Source: an uncultured Pseudoflavonifractor sp.
GTDB lineage: Bacteria > Bacillota > Clostridia > Oscillospirales > Oscillospiraceae
Direction: 5' to 3'
Assembly (NCBI GenBank): GCA_904419835.1
Contig: CAJFTA010000012.1
Span: forward strand, 1 to 43,775
DNA length: 43,775 bases
Position 1 is the stretch's first letter. Every line of letters starts with the position of its first letter. Below the pieces are notes generated by a model. The model did not search any database, was not told where the DNA came from, and worked only from the letters and a program-made list of their open reading frames with translations. Positions 29,139 to 38,249 of the stretch are shown here, in pieces. A program made the translations under genes and the position numbers.

Positions 29139-30787
29139 CCGACCTGGAGCGCTACTGCACCGGGCTGCTGGACGGGACTATCCCGGCCTGCCGCCGGATG
29201 AAGCAGGTGGCGGAGCGGCTGCTGGAGGACCTGGCCAGCCCCGGGGAGTTTCACTTCGACCCGGACATCGCGGCCCGGCACATCGGCTTTATCCAGCGCT
29301 TCTGCAAGGTGCCCTCCGGCCGCATGGGGGCGCCCCTCCGGCTGGAGCTGTTCCAGCGGGCGCGGCTGGAGGCGGTGTTCGGCTTTGTGGACGACAACAA
29401 CCTGCGCCGCTACAACGAGGTGCTGGTCATCGAAGGCCGCAAGAACGGCAAGACCACCGAGACCGCCGCCATTGAGCTGGACCTGCTGGTCAACGACGGC
29501 GAGGGCGCGCCCCAGATCTACAACGTGGCCACCAAGCTGGACCAGGCCCGCCTGGGCTATGAGGCGGCGGTGCGGATGCGGCAGATGTCGCCCATGCTGG
29601 CCAAGCACCTGCGCAAGCGGGTGTCGGACATCTACTGCCCCATGAACATGGGGTTCATCAAGCCCATGGCCTCCAACACCTCCAGCCTGGACGGCCTGGA
29701 CGCCCACGCCGCTACCATCGACGAGCTCTCGGCCATCAAGAACCGTGACCTGTACGACCTGGTCAAGCAGGCCATGGGCGCCCGGAGCCAGCCCCTGCTC
29801 TTTGTCATCACCACCAACGGCTTTGTGCGGGAGGGCATCTTTGACGCCCAGTACAAATACGCCTGCGACGTGCTGGACGGGAAAATCTCCGCGCCCCGGT
29901 TCCTGCCCTTCATCTACGAGCTGGACGACCGGGCGGAGTGGGACGACCCGGCGTGCTGGGAGAAAGCAAACCCCGGTCTGGGTACCATCAAGAGCCGGGC
30001 CTACCTGGCCGAGATGGTGCAGAAGGCCAAGGACGACCCCAGCTTCAAGCCCACCGTGCTGGTGAAGGACTTCAATATGCCCCAGACCTCGGAGAGCGCC
30101 TGGCTGCGGTGGGAGGAGCTCAACAACGAGGCCACGTTCCAGATCCCCTTCGACTACGGCATCGGCGGCTTTGACGCAGCTGACACCACCGACCTCAACG
30201 CCGCCAAGGCCATCTTCATGCGGCCGGACGACCCAAACGTGTATGTGCGGTCCATGTACTGGATACCGGAGGCGGTGCTGGAGGAGGCCCGGCGGACGGG
30301 CAGCCGCCGCGAGCGGGACAACGTGCCCTACTCCCTCTGGGTGGAGCAGGGGTACATGCGCACCTGTCCGGGCCGGAAGTGCGACAAGCAGATTTTCCTG
30401 GACTGGTTCCGGGAGCTGCGGGACAAGGAGGGGCTGTACATGCTCTACATCGGCTACGACCCGTGGCACATCGACGACAGCCTGCTGCGGGCCTTCCAGG
30501 CCGAGTTCGGCCCCGACTCCATGATACCGGTGCGCCAGGGCGTGGCCACCCTGTCCCAGCCCATGAAGGACCTGGCGGCCGACTTCCGGGACCACCGGGT
30601 CATCTACAACAACAACCCGGTGGACAAGTGGTGCCTGGTCAACAGTGAGGCCAAGAGCGACGTCAACGGCAACATCCAGCTGGTCAAGACCCTGGACCCC
30701 CGCCGCCGGGTGGACGGCACGGCCGCCCTGCTGTGCGCCTACACGGTGCTCCAGGACAAGAAGGACCTGTATATCAATCTGAACTGA
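29135..30787 (+). CDS. Terminase large subunit
   Basis: A 550-aa DNA-packaging motor. The ATPase domain has EGRKNGKTTETAAI (Walker A, Lys106) and ATIDELSAIKN (Walker B and catalytic Glu); coupling motif VITTNG is also seen. The C-terminal nuclease has acidic residues in GGFDAADTTDLNA and IGYDPWHIDD. Length and order fit HK97-type TerL. The start is GTG, overlapping terS (GTGA). Confidence 0.95.
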   Translation: MTDLERYCTGLLDGTIPACRRMKQVAERLLEDLASPGEFHFDPDIAARHIGFIQRFCKVPSGRMGAPLRLELFQRARLEAVFGFVDDNNLRRYNEVLVIEGRKNGKTTETAAIELDLLVNDGEGAPQIYNVATKLDQARLGYEAAVRMRQMSPMLAKHLRKRVSDIYCPMNMGFIKPMASNTSSLDGLDAHAATIDELSAIKNRDLYDLVKQAMGARSQPLLFVITTNGFVREGIFDAQYKYACDVLDGKISAPRFLPFIYELDDRAEWDDPACWEKANPGLGTIKSRAYLAEMVQKAKDDPSFKPTVLVKDFNMPQTSESAWLRWEELNNEATFQIPFDYGIGGFDAADTTDLNAAKAIFMRPDDPNVYVRSMYWIPEAVLEEARRTGSRRERDNVPYSLWVEQGYMRTCPGRKCDKQIFLDWFRELRDKEGLYMLYIGYDPWHIDDSLLRAFQAEFGPDSMIPVRQGVATLSQPMKDLAADFRDHRVIYNNNPVDKWCLVNSEAKSDVNGNIQLVKTLDPRRRVDGTAALLCAYTVLQDKKDLYINLN

Positions 30788-30796
30788 GGTAAGCCC

Positions 30797-32059
30797 ATGG
30801 GACTCTTTGAAAAGCTGTTTCCACAAAAAACCGCCGAGGCGGCGGTCTATATCTACTTCAAGACCCTGGGCGGGTACACGCCGGTCTACACCTCCTTTGA
30901 GGGCGGGGTCTACGAGATGGCCCTGACCAGGGCCTGCATCCACACCTTTGCCACCCACGTCAGCAAGCTCAAGCCCATCGTCACCGGCCCGGGCAGCGGC
31001 CGGCTGGAGCGGGTCCTGCAATTCCAGCCAAACCCCTGGATGGACACCAAGAAGTACCTGTACCGGCTGGGCACCATCTACATGACGGAAAACACCGCCT
31101 TTATCGTGCCGGTGTACAGCGACGAGCTGATGCTCAGGACCGAGGGCTTCTATCCCATTCTCCCGTCCCAGGCGGAGATTGTGGAGCGGGGCGGCGGGCA
31201 GTACGTCCGCTTCCGGTTCCCCACCGGCCAGGTGGGGGTGCTGGAGCTGGAGAACACCGGCATCCTGACCCAGTTCCAGTACCGGAGCGACTTTTTCGGC
31301 GAGGGCAACGGCGCCCTGCGGCCCACCATGGAGCTGCTCAACGCCCAGAACCAGAGCATCCTCAACGGCGTCAAGGCCTCGGCCTCGGTGCGCTTTCTGG
31401 CCCGGCTGGCCAACGTGCTCAAGCCGGAGACCATGAAGGAGGAGCGGGACCGCCTGGTCCAGGACAACCTGACGGCTGGCAACTCCGGCGGCGTGATGAT
31501 CTTTGACAGCAAGTACGCCGACATCAAGCAGATCGACAGCAAGCCCTACATCGTGGATGACAAGCAGGCGGCCCAGATCCGGGAGTCGGTGTTCGACTAC
31601 TACGGCATGTCGGACGCCATTTTGCAGAACAAGTACACGTCCGACCAGTGGTCGGCCTACTACGAGGGCAAGATTGAGCCCTTTGCCATTGAGTTGGGGC
31701 TGGTCCACACCAACATGACCTTTACGCCGGCTGAGGTGGCCCGGGGCAAGGAGATTGCCTTCTCGGTCAACCGCCTCCAGCACATGACCATGGACGACAA
31801 GCTGGAGACCGTAACCCAGCTCTTTGACCGGGGCATGATGAACATGGACGAGGGCCGGGAGGTGTTCCAGCTGCCGGCGCTGAACACGGAAGAATCCAAG
31901 AAATATTACATCCGGCGGGACTACGCCGAGGTGAACGCGCTGGGGAAGGAGCCCCAGGGAAAGACGGAGGTGAGCGGCGATGCCGGTGTGCAAGGACCGG
32001 GAGTACCGGGCAATGAGCCTGCTGGCCCCAACGCAGGGGGACAAGAGGCTCAAGAGTGA
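30797..32059 (+). CDS. Phage portal protein (HK97 type)
   Basis: A 420-aa portal protein forming the dodecameric DNA gate. Supporting segments are ALTRACIHTFATHVSKLK, FQPNPWMDTKKYLYRL, VSDIL-type clip sequence, and ALRPTMELLNAQNQSILNGV. The Gly/Pro-rich tail (about 395-420) is typical. Its 3' end overlaps the protease gene by 80 bp. Confidence 0.93.
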   Translation: MGLFEKLFPQKTAEAAVYIYFKTLGGYTPVYTSFEGGVYEMALTRACIHTFATHVSKLKPIVTGPGSGRLERVLQFQPNPWMDTKKYLYRLGTIYMTENTAFIVPVYSDELMLRTEGFYPILPSQAEIVERGGGQYVRFRFPTGQVGVLELENTGILTQFQYRSDFFGEGNGALRPTMELLNAQNQSILNGVKASASVRFLARLANVLKPETMKEERDRLVQDNLTAGNSGGVMIFDSKYADIKQIDSKPYIVDDKQAAQIRESVFDYYGMSDAILQNKYTSDQWSAYYEGKIEPFAIELGLVHTNMTFTPAEVARGKEIAFSVNRLQHMTMDDKLETVTQLFDRGMMNMDEGREVFQLPALNTEESKKYYIRRDYAEVNALGKEPQGKTEVSGDAGVQGPGVPGNEPAGPNAGGQEAQE

Positions 32060-32591
32060 TTTTTATGTTGAGGGCTACGCCACGACGTTTAACGAACCCT
32101 ACGTGCTCTACGAATACGATGGGGTCCAGTACAAGGAGATCATCGACCGGGGAGCCCTGGAGGGCGCCGACATGTCAGATATTATTTTCCTCTATGACCA
32201 TGAGGGCAACGTCCTGGCGCGGAGGTCTAACGGCACCCTGATTGTGGAGCCGGACGACCATGGGCTGTTTGTGGCGGCAGACCTTTCCAAGAGCGCGGCG
32301 GCCAGGAACATGTATGAGGAAATCCAGAACGGCCTGGTGACCAAGATGTCCTGGGCCTTCAAGGTCCGTGAGGACAGCTATGACCGGGTGACACACACGC
32401 GCACAATCAAACGCATGAAGAAGGTTTTTGACGTGTCGGCAGTCAGCAAACCCGCCAACCCGTCAACCGATATTTCCGCCCGTTCTTACTTCGACGGAGT
32501 GATCGAGGCAGAAAAAGCGGAGCGACTTGCAGCCCAGGCTGCCGAGCGGAAAAGGCAGAGACTCAAACTTTATTTGGAGGTAATCAGATAA
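31980..32591 (+). CDS. HK97 family prohead protease
   Basis: A 203-aa capsid-maturation protease of the U35 type. The catalytic His74 lies in LYDHEGNVLARR and the catalytic Ser124 in KMSWAFKV; VSAVSKPANPSTDI is a family signature near the end. GGAGGTG precedes the ATG. It should remove the N-terminal scaffold domain of the capsid protein encoded next. Confidence 0.92.
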   Translation: MPVCKDREYRAMSLLAPTQGDKRLKSDFYVEGYATTFNEPYVLYEYDGVQYKEIIDRGALEGADMSDIIFLYDHEGNVLARRSNGTLIVEPDDHGLFVAADLSKSAAARNMYEEIQNGLVTKMSWAFKVREDSYDRVTHTRTIKRMKKVFDVSAVSKPANPSTDISARSYFDGVIEAEKAERLAAQAAERKRQRLKLYLEVIR

Positions 32592-33781
32592 TGAAAAACC
32601 ACAAGAGCAAGCTCAGCGGCATCGGCATCCAGTTCTTTGCCGCTCCCGGCGCCCGCATGGGCGAGATTGAGAGCCGCCTGTCCGCCATCGCCCAGGAGCT
32701 GGAGCGGGACGACTGCGACGTGGACGCCCTGGAGCGGGAGGCCCGGGCCCTCAAAGAGGAACGTGACACCCTGACCCGCAGCGCCGAGCGGCGCCGTCAG
32801 CTGCTCAGCGAAATCGGCGCCGGCCGCACCGGCCGGGTGGCCCACACCTTTGAGGACGGCACGCCCGAGCAGCGCACCTATGGCGTGGACACGCCGGAGT
32901 ACCGCTCCGCCTGGCTGCGGAATCTCCAGGGCCGGGATCTGTCCGCCGAGGAGCGGGCGGCGGTCACCGCCACGGCGGCCATTCCCACCACCACCATGAA
33001 CAAGATCATCGCCCGCATGGAGCTGACCCCCATCATCCAGGCGGTGGATGTGACCTACATCCCCGGAAATGTGACCTATCCTGTAGAGAAGACCGTCAAC
33101 GGCGTCAGCTGGGTGGACATGGGCACTGCTGCCACCGACAGCGCCGATGCCCTGGACGCCGTCACCCTGGGGGCCTACAAGCTCATCAAGACGGTGGAGA
33201 TTACCGCCGACGTGATGGCCATGGGCATTGATGCCTTTGAAGACTGGCTGGTGGCCCGCCTGGGCAACAAGATGTCCGTGGCCGTGGCCGCCGCCATCGC
33301 CGCCGGCACCGGCGGCAACCAGGCCACCGGCCTGACCAAGAGCGGCGAGATTACCCAGACCGGTGAGTACACCATGGCGGGTATGACCTACAAGGACCTG
33401 ATGACCCTCCTGGCCACTCTGCCCACCCAGTACATGGCCAACGCCAAGTTCGCCATGCCCCGGGCGGTGTTCTATTCCGACCTGCTGGGCATGACCGACT
33501 CCAACGGCAAGCCCGTAGTGGTGGCCGACGTCCAGAGCCCCGCCAAGTTCAACATCCTGGGCTATCCCGTCATCCTGGAGGACAGCATCCCCAAGGACAA
33601 CATTGTCTTCGGCGACCTCTTCGAGGGCTATAAGTTCAACTTCGCCATGGCGCCCACCGTGGAGAGCGACAAGTCGGTGGCCTTCCGCTCCGGCTCCACC
33701 GTCTACCGGGTCATGGCCCTGGCCGACGGCAAGCCCGCCGACAAGAAGGCCCTGTGCCTGTTCACCCGGGCCGCAAGCTGA
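32591..33781 (+). CDS. Major capsid protein (HK97 fold)
   Basis: A 396-aa capsid protein. Residues about 15-85 are a charged coiled-coil delta domain that acts as built-in scaffold and is normally cleaved. The HK97 fold follows: PTTTMNKIIARMELTPIIQ, GAYKLIKTVEITADVMAM, AAAIAAGTGGNQATGL, and GYPVILEDSIPKDNIVFGDL. GGAGG lies before the ATG, whose A overlaps the protease stop. Confidence 0.95.
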   Translation: MKNHKSKLSGIGIQFFAAPGARMGEIESRLSAIAQELERDDCDVDALEREARALKEERDTLTRSAERRRQLLSEIGAGRTGRVAHTFEDGTPEQRTYGVDTPEYRSAWLRNLQGRDLSAEERAAVTATAAIPTTTMNKIIARMELTPIIQAVDVTYIPGNVTYPVEKTVNGVSWVDMGTAATDSADALDAVTLGAYKLIKTVEITADVMAMGIDAFEDWLVARLGNKMSVAVAAAIAAGTGGNQATGLTKSGEITQTGEYTMAGMTYKDLMTLLATLPTQYMANAKFAMPRAVFYSDLLGMTDSNGKPVVVADVQSPAKFNILGYPVILEDSIPKDNIVFGDLFEGYKFNFAMAPTVESDKSVAFRSGSTVYRVMALADGKPADKKALCLFTRAAS

Positions 33782-33790
33782 CACCCGCCT

Positions 33791-33817
33791 CAGGCGGCCC
33801 CATGCCGGGGCCGCCTG
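33791..33817 (+). other. Strong hairpin after the capsid gene
   Basis: CAGGCGGCCCC (33791-33801) pairs perfectly with GGGGCCGCCTG (33807-33817). No T run follows. Such a hairpin can stabilise the capsid mRNA end and lower expression of the next genes. Confidence 0.6.
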
Positions 33818-33838
33818 GGGGAATAGGAGGGATTTGAC

Positions 33839-34117
33839 ATGACCCATGTGCAGGACATCCGCACCGCGCTGCGCATCTCCGGCACAGCGCTGGACGACGA
33901 GATACAGGACACCATCGACGCGGCGGTGCTGGACCTGAAGACGGCGGGAGTGGAGCGGGGCGACGTGGACGCCCTGACCGGCATGGCCGTGAAGCTGTAC
34001 GCCCGCTGGCAGTTTGACTATCGGGGCAAAGGGGAGGAGTACCACAGGGCTTACGAGAGTCTGAAGGCCGTCCTCTCCATGTGCGAGGAGTACCGGGGAG
34101 GCGGCGGCTATGAATGA
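33839..34117 (+). CDS. Head-tail connector protein (gp6-like)
   Basis: A 92-aa helical adaptor: VQDIRTALRISGTALDDEIQ, then LDLKTAGVERGDVDALTGMA and VKLYARWQFDYRGKGEEYHR. Size, position after the capsid gene and the pattern match the HK97 gp6-like connector that forms a ring beneath the portal. It overlaps the next gene. Confidence 0.85.
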   Translation: MTHVQDIRTALRISGTALDDEIQDTIDAAVLDLKTAGVERGDVDALTGMAVKLYARWQFDYRGKGEEYHRAYESLKAVLSMCEEYRGGGGYE

Positions 34118-34421
34118 TACCCTGGTGCTCATCGGCCTGACCTATAAGAACAACAGCCTGATGGAGCAGGTGCCCGCCGGCGAGACCCGGACGGAGATTT
34201 TCGGCGAGGAGCGCTCGGTCACCCGGGCGGAGTGGTACGAGGGAGGCCGGGAGGGTATGAAGCCCTCTGTCATGTTTGTCACGCCGTCCATCAATTACAC
34301 CGGACAGCAGGAGGCCGAGCTCCGCGGCAGGCGGTACGTAATCTACCGTACCTACCGCCGCAGGGACAGCGAGGAGACCGAGCTGTACCTGGAGGAGAAG
34401 GCGGGGGTGGCCCATGGGTAA
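34110..34421 (+). CDS. Phage head closure / head-tail adaptor protein
   Basis: A 103-aa beta-rich protein (LVLIGLTYKNNSLMEQVPAG, YVIYRTYRRRDSEETELYLE). The order connector, closure, gp10-like identifies it as the head closure protein of the SPP1/HK97 adaptor type. It overlaps both neighbours. Confidence 0.75.
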   Translation: MNDTLVLIGLTYKNNSLMEQVPAGETRTEIFGEERSVTRAEWYEGGREGMKPSVMFVTPSINYTGQQEAELRGRRYVIYRTYRRRDSEETELYLEEKAGVAHG

Positions 34422-34797
34422 GGTCAGCGTGGATGGAATGGCGGAGGCCTTGGGGGCTGTACTGGAGGACTATGGCCAGGAAGTCAGGGATACCGTAAAG
34501 CGCACTGTCAAAGCGGCGGGAAAATCCTGCAAAGAAGACATCCAGCGCCGCAGCCCGGCGCGAAAGCAGCGAGGAGCCTACCGGAAAGGCTGGCGCTGTG
34601 AAACCGTGTACGATGGCCCCAAGGGTATCCGGGTCCGGGTGGGCAACAAGACGAAGGGCCAGCTCACCCACCTGCTGGAGTTCGGCCACGCCAAAGTGGG
34701 CGGCGGACGGGTGGAGGGTATCCCCCACATCCGCCCGGCAGAGGAGAAGATGGAGCGGCAGCTGCTGCTGGACCTGAAGGAGGCGCTGGAGGAATGA
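34414..34797 (+). CDS. HK97 gp10-like neck/tail completion protein
   Basis: A 127-aa protein with the gp10 pattern: KAAGKSCKEDIQRRSPARK, RGAYRKGWRCE, and THLLEFGHAKVGGGRVEGIP. It is thought to join head and tail. It overlaps both neighbours. Confidence 0.85.
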   Translation: MGKVSVDGMAEALGAVLEDYGQEVRDTVKRTVKAAGKSCKEDIQRRSPARKQRGAYRKGWRCETVYDGPKGIRVRVGNKTKGQLTHLLEFGHAKVGGGRVEGIPHIRPAEEKMERQLLLDLKEALEE

Positions 34798-35099
34798 CCC
34801 AGGAAGAGCTGGCCCGCCGTCTGGCAGACACTGGACTGCCGGTGGCCTACCGGGCCTTCCGCACCAGGCAGGACCCGCCGTATCTCTGCTATGTCTATGT
34901 GTACGATGCCCAGTTTTTCGCCGATGACGTGATGTACTACTCCGCCGGCCACTACCAGGTGGAGCTGTACACCTCCGCCAAGGACCCGGCCGCTGAGGCC
35001 AAGGTAGAGGCCGCCCTGGAGGGCCTGTGCTGGGAAAAGGGCGAGGAGTACCTCCAGGACGAGAAAGTCTATCAGATTTTATACGAAATTGAGGTGTAA
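34794..35099 (+). CDS. Tail terminator / tail completion protein
   Basis: A 101-aa protein (TQEELARRLADTGLPVAYRA, SAGHYQVELYTSAKDPAAEA, EEYLQDEKVYQILYEIEV). The pattern and the place between the gp10-like and major tail genes fit the tail terminator that caps the tube at the neck. Confidence 0.75.
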   Translation: MTQEELARRLADTGLPVAYRAFRTRQDPPYLCYVYVYDAQFFADDVMYYSAGHYQVELYTSAKDPAAEAKVEAALEGLCWEKGEEYLQDEKVYQILYEIEV

Positions 35100-35101
35100 C
35101 A

Positions 35102-35686
35102 ATGGCAACAGGCAAAGCCAACAAGGTAAAGTTCGGCCTGAAGAACGTGCATTACTCCCTCCTGACCGTGGGGGAGGAGGGGGAAATCACCTTTGCCACG
35201 CCGGTCCCCATTCCCGGCGCGGTGAACCTCTCCATGGACGCCCAGGGCGACCAGAGCACATTCTACGCCGACGACATGGCCTACTATGTCACCTCCGCCA
35301 ACGACGGCTACAGCGGCACGCTGGAGGTGGCCGTCATCCCGGACAGCTACCGCAAGGACGTGCTGGGGGAGACGGAGGACGAGACCGACAAGGTGCTGGT
35401 GGAGAATGTGAGCGCGGAGCCCAAGCCCCACGCCCTGCTCTTTGAGTTTGCCGGCGACCAGAAGGCGGTGCGGCATGTGCTGTACAACTGCTCGGCCACC
35501 CGGCCCGGCGTCTCCGGCAGCACCACCAACAACACCAAGGAACCCTCCACCGAGAGCCTGACCCTCACCGCGTCCCCACTCGCTGACGGCAGAATCAAGG
35601 CCCGCACCACACCGGACACCCCGGATGAGAAGTACAACAACTGGTACAAGACCGTGTGGCAGCCCAGTGCGGAGGTGGGCGGCTGA
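35102..35686 (+). CDS. Major tail protein (phi13-type)
   Basis: A 194-aa tail tube subunit: KVKFGLKNVHYSLLTVGEEG, VPIPGAVNLSMDAQGDQSTF, YYVTSANDGYSGTLEVAVIP. The pattern resembles phi13-family major tail proteins. It lies directly before the tail chaperone genes, and its stop overlaps their start (TGATG). Confidence 0.88.
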   Translation: MATGKANKVKFGLKNVHYSLLTVGEEGEITFATPVPIPGAVNLSMDAQGDQSTFYADDMAYYVTSANDGYSGTLEVAVIPDSYRKDVLGETEDETDKVLVENVSAEPKPHALLFEFAGDQKAVRHVLYNCSATRPGVSGSTTNNTKEPSTESLTLTASPLADGRIKARTTPDTPDEKYNNWYKTVWQPSAEVGG

Positions 35687-36048
35687 TGGAGAAGATTATC
35701 ACCATTGACGGCCGCTCCGTGCCCTTCCGGGCCACGGCGGCCATCCCCCGCCTCTACCGCATCAAGTTCGGCCGGGACATCATGCAGGACATGCGGGACA
35801 TCCAGCAGGCCGTGGAGAAGGCCCAGGCGGGGGAGGAGCCCATCCCCGTGAAGCTGCTGGAGGTATTCGAGAACGTGGCGTACCTGATGGCCCGCCACGC
35901 CGACCCGGACATGGAGGCCCACACCGTGGAGGACTGGCTGGACGGCTTCGACACCTTCTCCATCTACGAGGTGTTCCCCGAGCTGCTGGAGCTGTGGCGG
36001 GCCAACAATCACTCCATCGCCGAGAGCAAAAAAAAACGAATCCCGTAG
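35686..36048 (+). CDS. Tail assembly chaperone (gpG-like)
   Basis: A 120-aa protein (TIDGRSVPFRATAAIPRLYR, YEVFPELLELWRANNHSIAE) that coats tape measure protein during tail assembly. It ends in KKKRIP shortly after a run of nine A (36028-36036), which is the slippery site for the longer product. The ATG at 35686 overlaps the upstream stop. Confidence 0.88.
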   Translation: MEKIITIDGRSVPFRATAAIPRLYRIKFGRDIMQDMRDIQQAVEKAQAGEEPIPVKLLEVFENVAYLMARHADPDMEAHTVEDWLDGFDTFSIYEVFPELLELWRANNHSIAESKKKRIP

Positions 36049-36221
36049 ACCGGGAGCTGACCACGGCGCTGTTCCTTTTGCGGGCGGCCCAGCTGGGTAT
36101 CCCCATCCGGGACCTGGAGCTGCTCACCGTCGGCATGGTCACCGACATGCTGATTGAGGCGGGCAACGACGGCGCGGAGTATGACATGCTTCCCACTCAG
36201 GAAGACTTTGACGCATTTTAA
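36030..36221 (+). CDS. Tail assembly chaperone extension (gpGT-like), made by -1 frameshift
   Basis: In the -1 frame relative to gpG, reading continues after the A9 run as TNPVDRELTTALFLLRAAQL, then LLTVGMVTDMLIEAGNDGAE. With the upstream part this would make a 178-aa fusion. It has no start with a ribosome site and is positioned between gpG and the tape measure gene, exactly as in lambda G/GT and most siphoviruses. The extension should bind the tail tube protein. Confidence 0.85.
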   Translation, partial: KKTNPVDRELTTALFLLRAAQLGIPIRDLELLTVGMVTDMLIEAGNDGAEYDMLPTQEDFDAF

Positions 36222-36233
36222 GGGGGCGGACCA

Positions 36234-38249
36234 ATGGCACGCAACAGAATCAAGGGCATCACCGTTGAAATCGGCGGCGATACCACCAAGCTGGACAAGG
36301 CCCTGGCGGGCACCAACAAGCAGCTGTCCGCCACCCAGCAGTCCCTCAAGGATGTGGAGCGGCTGCTCAAGCTGGACCCGGGCAACACCGAGCTGCTGGC
36401 CCAGAAGCAGAAGCTGCTTGCCCAGGCGGCCAGCGGCACGGCGGACAAACTGAAAACACTGCGGGAAGCCGCCCGGAGCGCTGATGAGGCCCTCCAGCGT
36501 GGGAAGGACTACCAGGCCAAGTATGAGCCGCTGAAGGCTCAGCTGGACAGCGTGGCGGCCTCCATGCAGGGCCTGGAGGCCAACGAGGCGTCCATGCAGG
36601 CCAAGCTGGAGAGCGGCGAAATCTCCACGGAGCAGTACGACAAATTCAAGGACAAGCTGGAGGACACCCGGAAGGCCCACCAGGCCCTCCAGCAGGCGGT
36701 GAAGGACCTGGACAAGGAGTTCGCCGGGGCCAGGCTGGACCAGAGCCAGTACGACGCCCTCCAGCGGGAGCTGGCCGAGAGCGAGCGGGAGGCCAAGGAC
36801 GCGGAGAAGGCCTTCAAAGACTGCTCCAGGGGCCTGGACGAGCTGGGCCGGAAGGCCGGAGACGTGTCCGACAAGGCGGGCAAGGTGGCCGGGGCCTTCG
36901 CTCCGGTGACCGCTGCCGTGGGGGCTCTGGCCGGGGCGGCCCTGGCCACCGTCCCCGCCACCGAGGAGCTGCGGGGCGACCTGTCCATGCTGGAGAACAA
37001 CGCCCGGCAGGCCGGGGTGGGCATGGGGGCCGTGCAGCAGGCCTTTCTGGACCTCAACGCGGTGTCCGGCGAGACCGACAGCAGCATCGAGGCCATCTCC
37101 AACCTGCTCCAGGCGGGCTTTACCGAGTCCAACCTCCAGCAGGCGGTGGAGGGCCTGGCCAACGCGGCCATCACCTTCCCCGACACCCTGAAGATTGAGT
37201 CCCTGGCCGACAGTCTCCAGGAGACCCTGGCCACCGGCGAGGCCACCGGCCAGTTCGGCGAGCTGCTGGACCGGCTGGGCATCGGTGCGGAGAACTTCTC
37301 GGAGGGGCTGGCCATGTGCACCACGGAGGTGCAGAAGCAGGACTACGCCCTCAACGCCCTGGTGGGCGGCCCGCTGAAGGGGGCGTATGAAGGCTGGAGG
37401 GAGAGCAATCAGGCGTTGGTGGAAAACCGGAACGCGGCTATGGACGTGGAGCTGGAACTGGCCCGGCTGGCGGAGCTGCTGGTGCCGCTGATCACCCAGC
37501 TCACCAACTTCGCCGCCGGGTTCCTGGACTGGTTCAGCTCCCTGGACGAGGGTTCCCGCAGCGCACTGGTTGGCCTGACCGCCCTTATGGCCGTCATTGG
37601 CCCGCTAGCGGGGCTGGTGGCCAATGTGTCCGGCGCGCTGCCAACCCTCATCAACCTGTTCTCCAAGCTGGGAGCCCAGGGAATCATCGTGGCACTGGCC
37701 GTGGGCACGCTGGTGGGGCTGTCCGCCAAGGTGATGGACGCCTGGGACGACCTGAGCGGCCTGCAAAAGGTGGTTGTGGTGCTGGGTCTGGTGGGCGCTG
37801 CCGCCCTGACGGCCGCCGTGGCCGTGGGCGCGTTCCAGTCCGCCCTGACCCTGGGCGCCGCCGCTGTGGGCATCGTGGCGGGCATCACCGCCGTGCTGCT
37901 GGCCATCAACTCCGCCACCCAGCAGGCAGAGCAGGCCACCCAAAATCTTAAGCGGAGCATGTCCTCCGCCGGCGGCTCCATTCCCGGCTTTGCCACCGGC
38001 GGCGTGGTGCCGCCCAACAACCCGTTCCTGGCGGTGCTGGGGGACAACAGACAGGAGCCGGAGGTGGTGGCGCCCTACTCCACCATCAAGCAGGCCGCCG
38101 GGGAGGCCCTGGCGGAGCGGGGCAATTCCGGCGGGACGGGCCGGGGCGACGTGTATCTGGACGGCACCAAGGTGGGCCGGGTGCTCTACTCCTGCATTGA
38201 GGGGGAGCGCACCCGCCTGGGTGTGAAGCTGACAGGGGGGAGACGGTGA
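36234..38249 (+). CDS. Tape measure protein
   Basis: A 671-aa protein that sets tail length. The N-terminal 220 residues are coiled coil rich in Gln and Lys (TTKLDKALAGTNKQLSATQQ). The middle has MIN-type domain sequence and hydrophobic segments (GLTALMAVIGPLAGLVANVS, VVVVLGLVGAAALTAAVAVG). The C-terminal tail is GSIPGFATGGVVPPNNPFLA. At the usual ratio of about 0.15 nm per residue, the tail would be near 100 nm, which is inference. Confidence 0.93.
   Translation: MARNRIKGITVEIGGDTTKLDKALAGTNKQLSATQQSLKDVERLLKLDPGNTELLAQKQKLLAQAASGTADKLKTLREAARSADEALQRGKDYQAKYEPLKAQLDSVAASMQGLEANEASMQAKLESGEISTEQYDKFKDKLEDTRKAHQALQQAVKDLDKEFAGARLDQSQYDALQRELAESEREAKDAEKAFKDCSRGLDELGRKAGDVSDKAGKVAGAFAPVTAAVGALAGAALATVPATEELRGDLSMLENNARQAGVGMGAVQQAFLDLNAVSGETDSSIEAISNLLQAGFTESNLQQAVEGLANAAITFPDTLKIESLADSLQETLATGEATGQFGELLDRLGIGAENFSEGLAMCTTEVQKQDYALNALVGGPLKGAYEGWRESNQALVENRNAAMDVELELARLAELLVPLITQLTNFAAGFLDWFSSLDEGSRSALVGLTALMAVIGPLAGLVANVSGALPTLINLFSKLGAQGIIVALAVGTLVGLSAKVMDAWDDLSGLQKVVVVLGLVGAAALTAAVAVGAFQSALTLGAAAVGIVAGITAVLLAINSATQQAEQATQNLKRSMSSAGGSIPGFATGGVVPPNNPFLAVLGDNRQEPEVVAPYSTIKQAAGEALAERGNSGGTGRGDVYLDGTKVGRVLYSCIEGERTRLGVKLTGGRR

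Noticed and set aside
29033..32053. Very long minus-strand open frame opposite the terminase and portal genes
   Set aside because: It is a GC-driven shadow: low-complexity His/Val/Leu-rich sequence, no ribosome site, and opposite well-supported phage genes.
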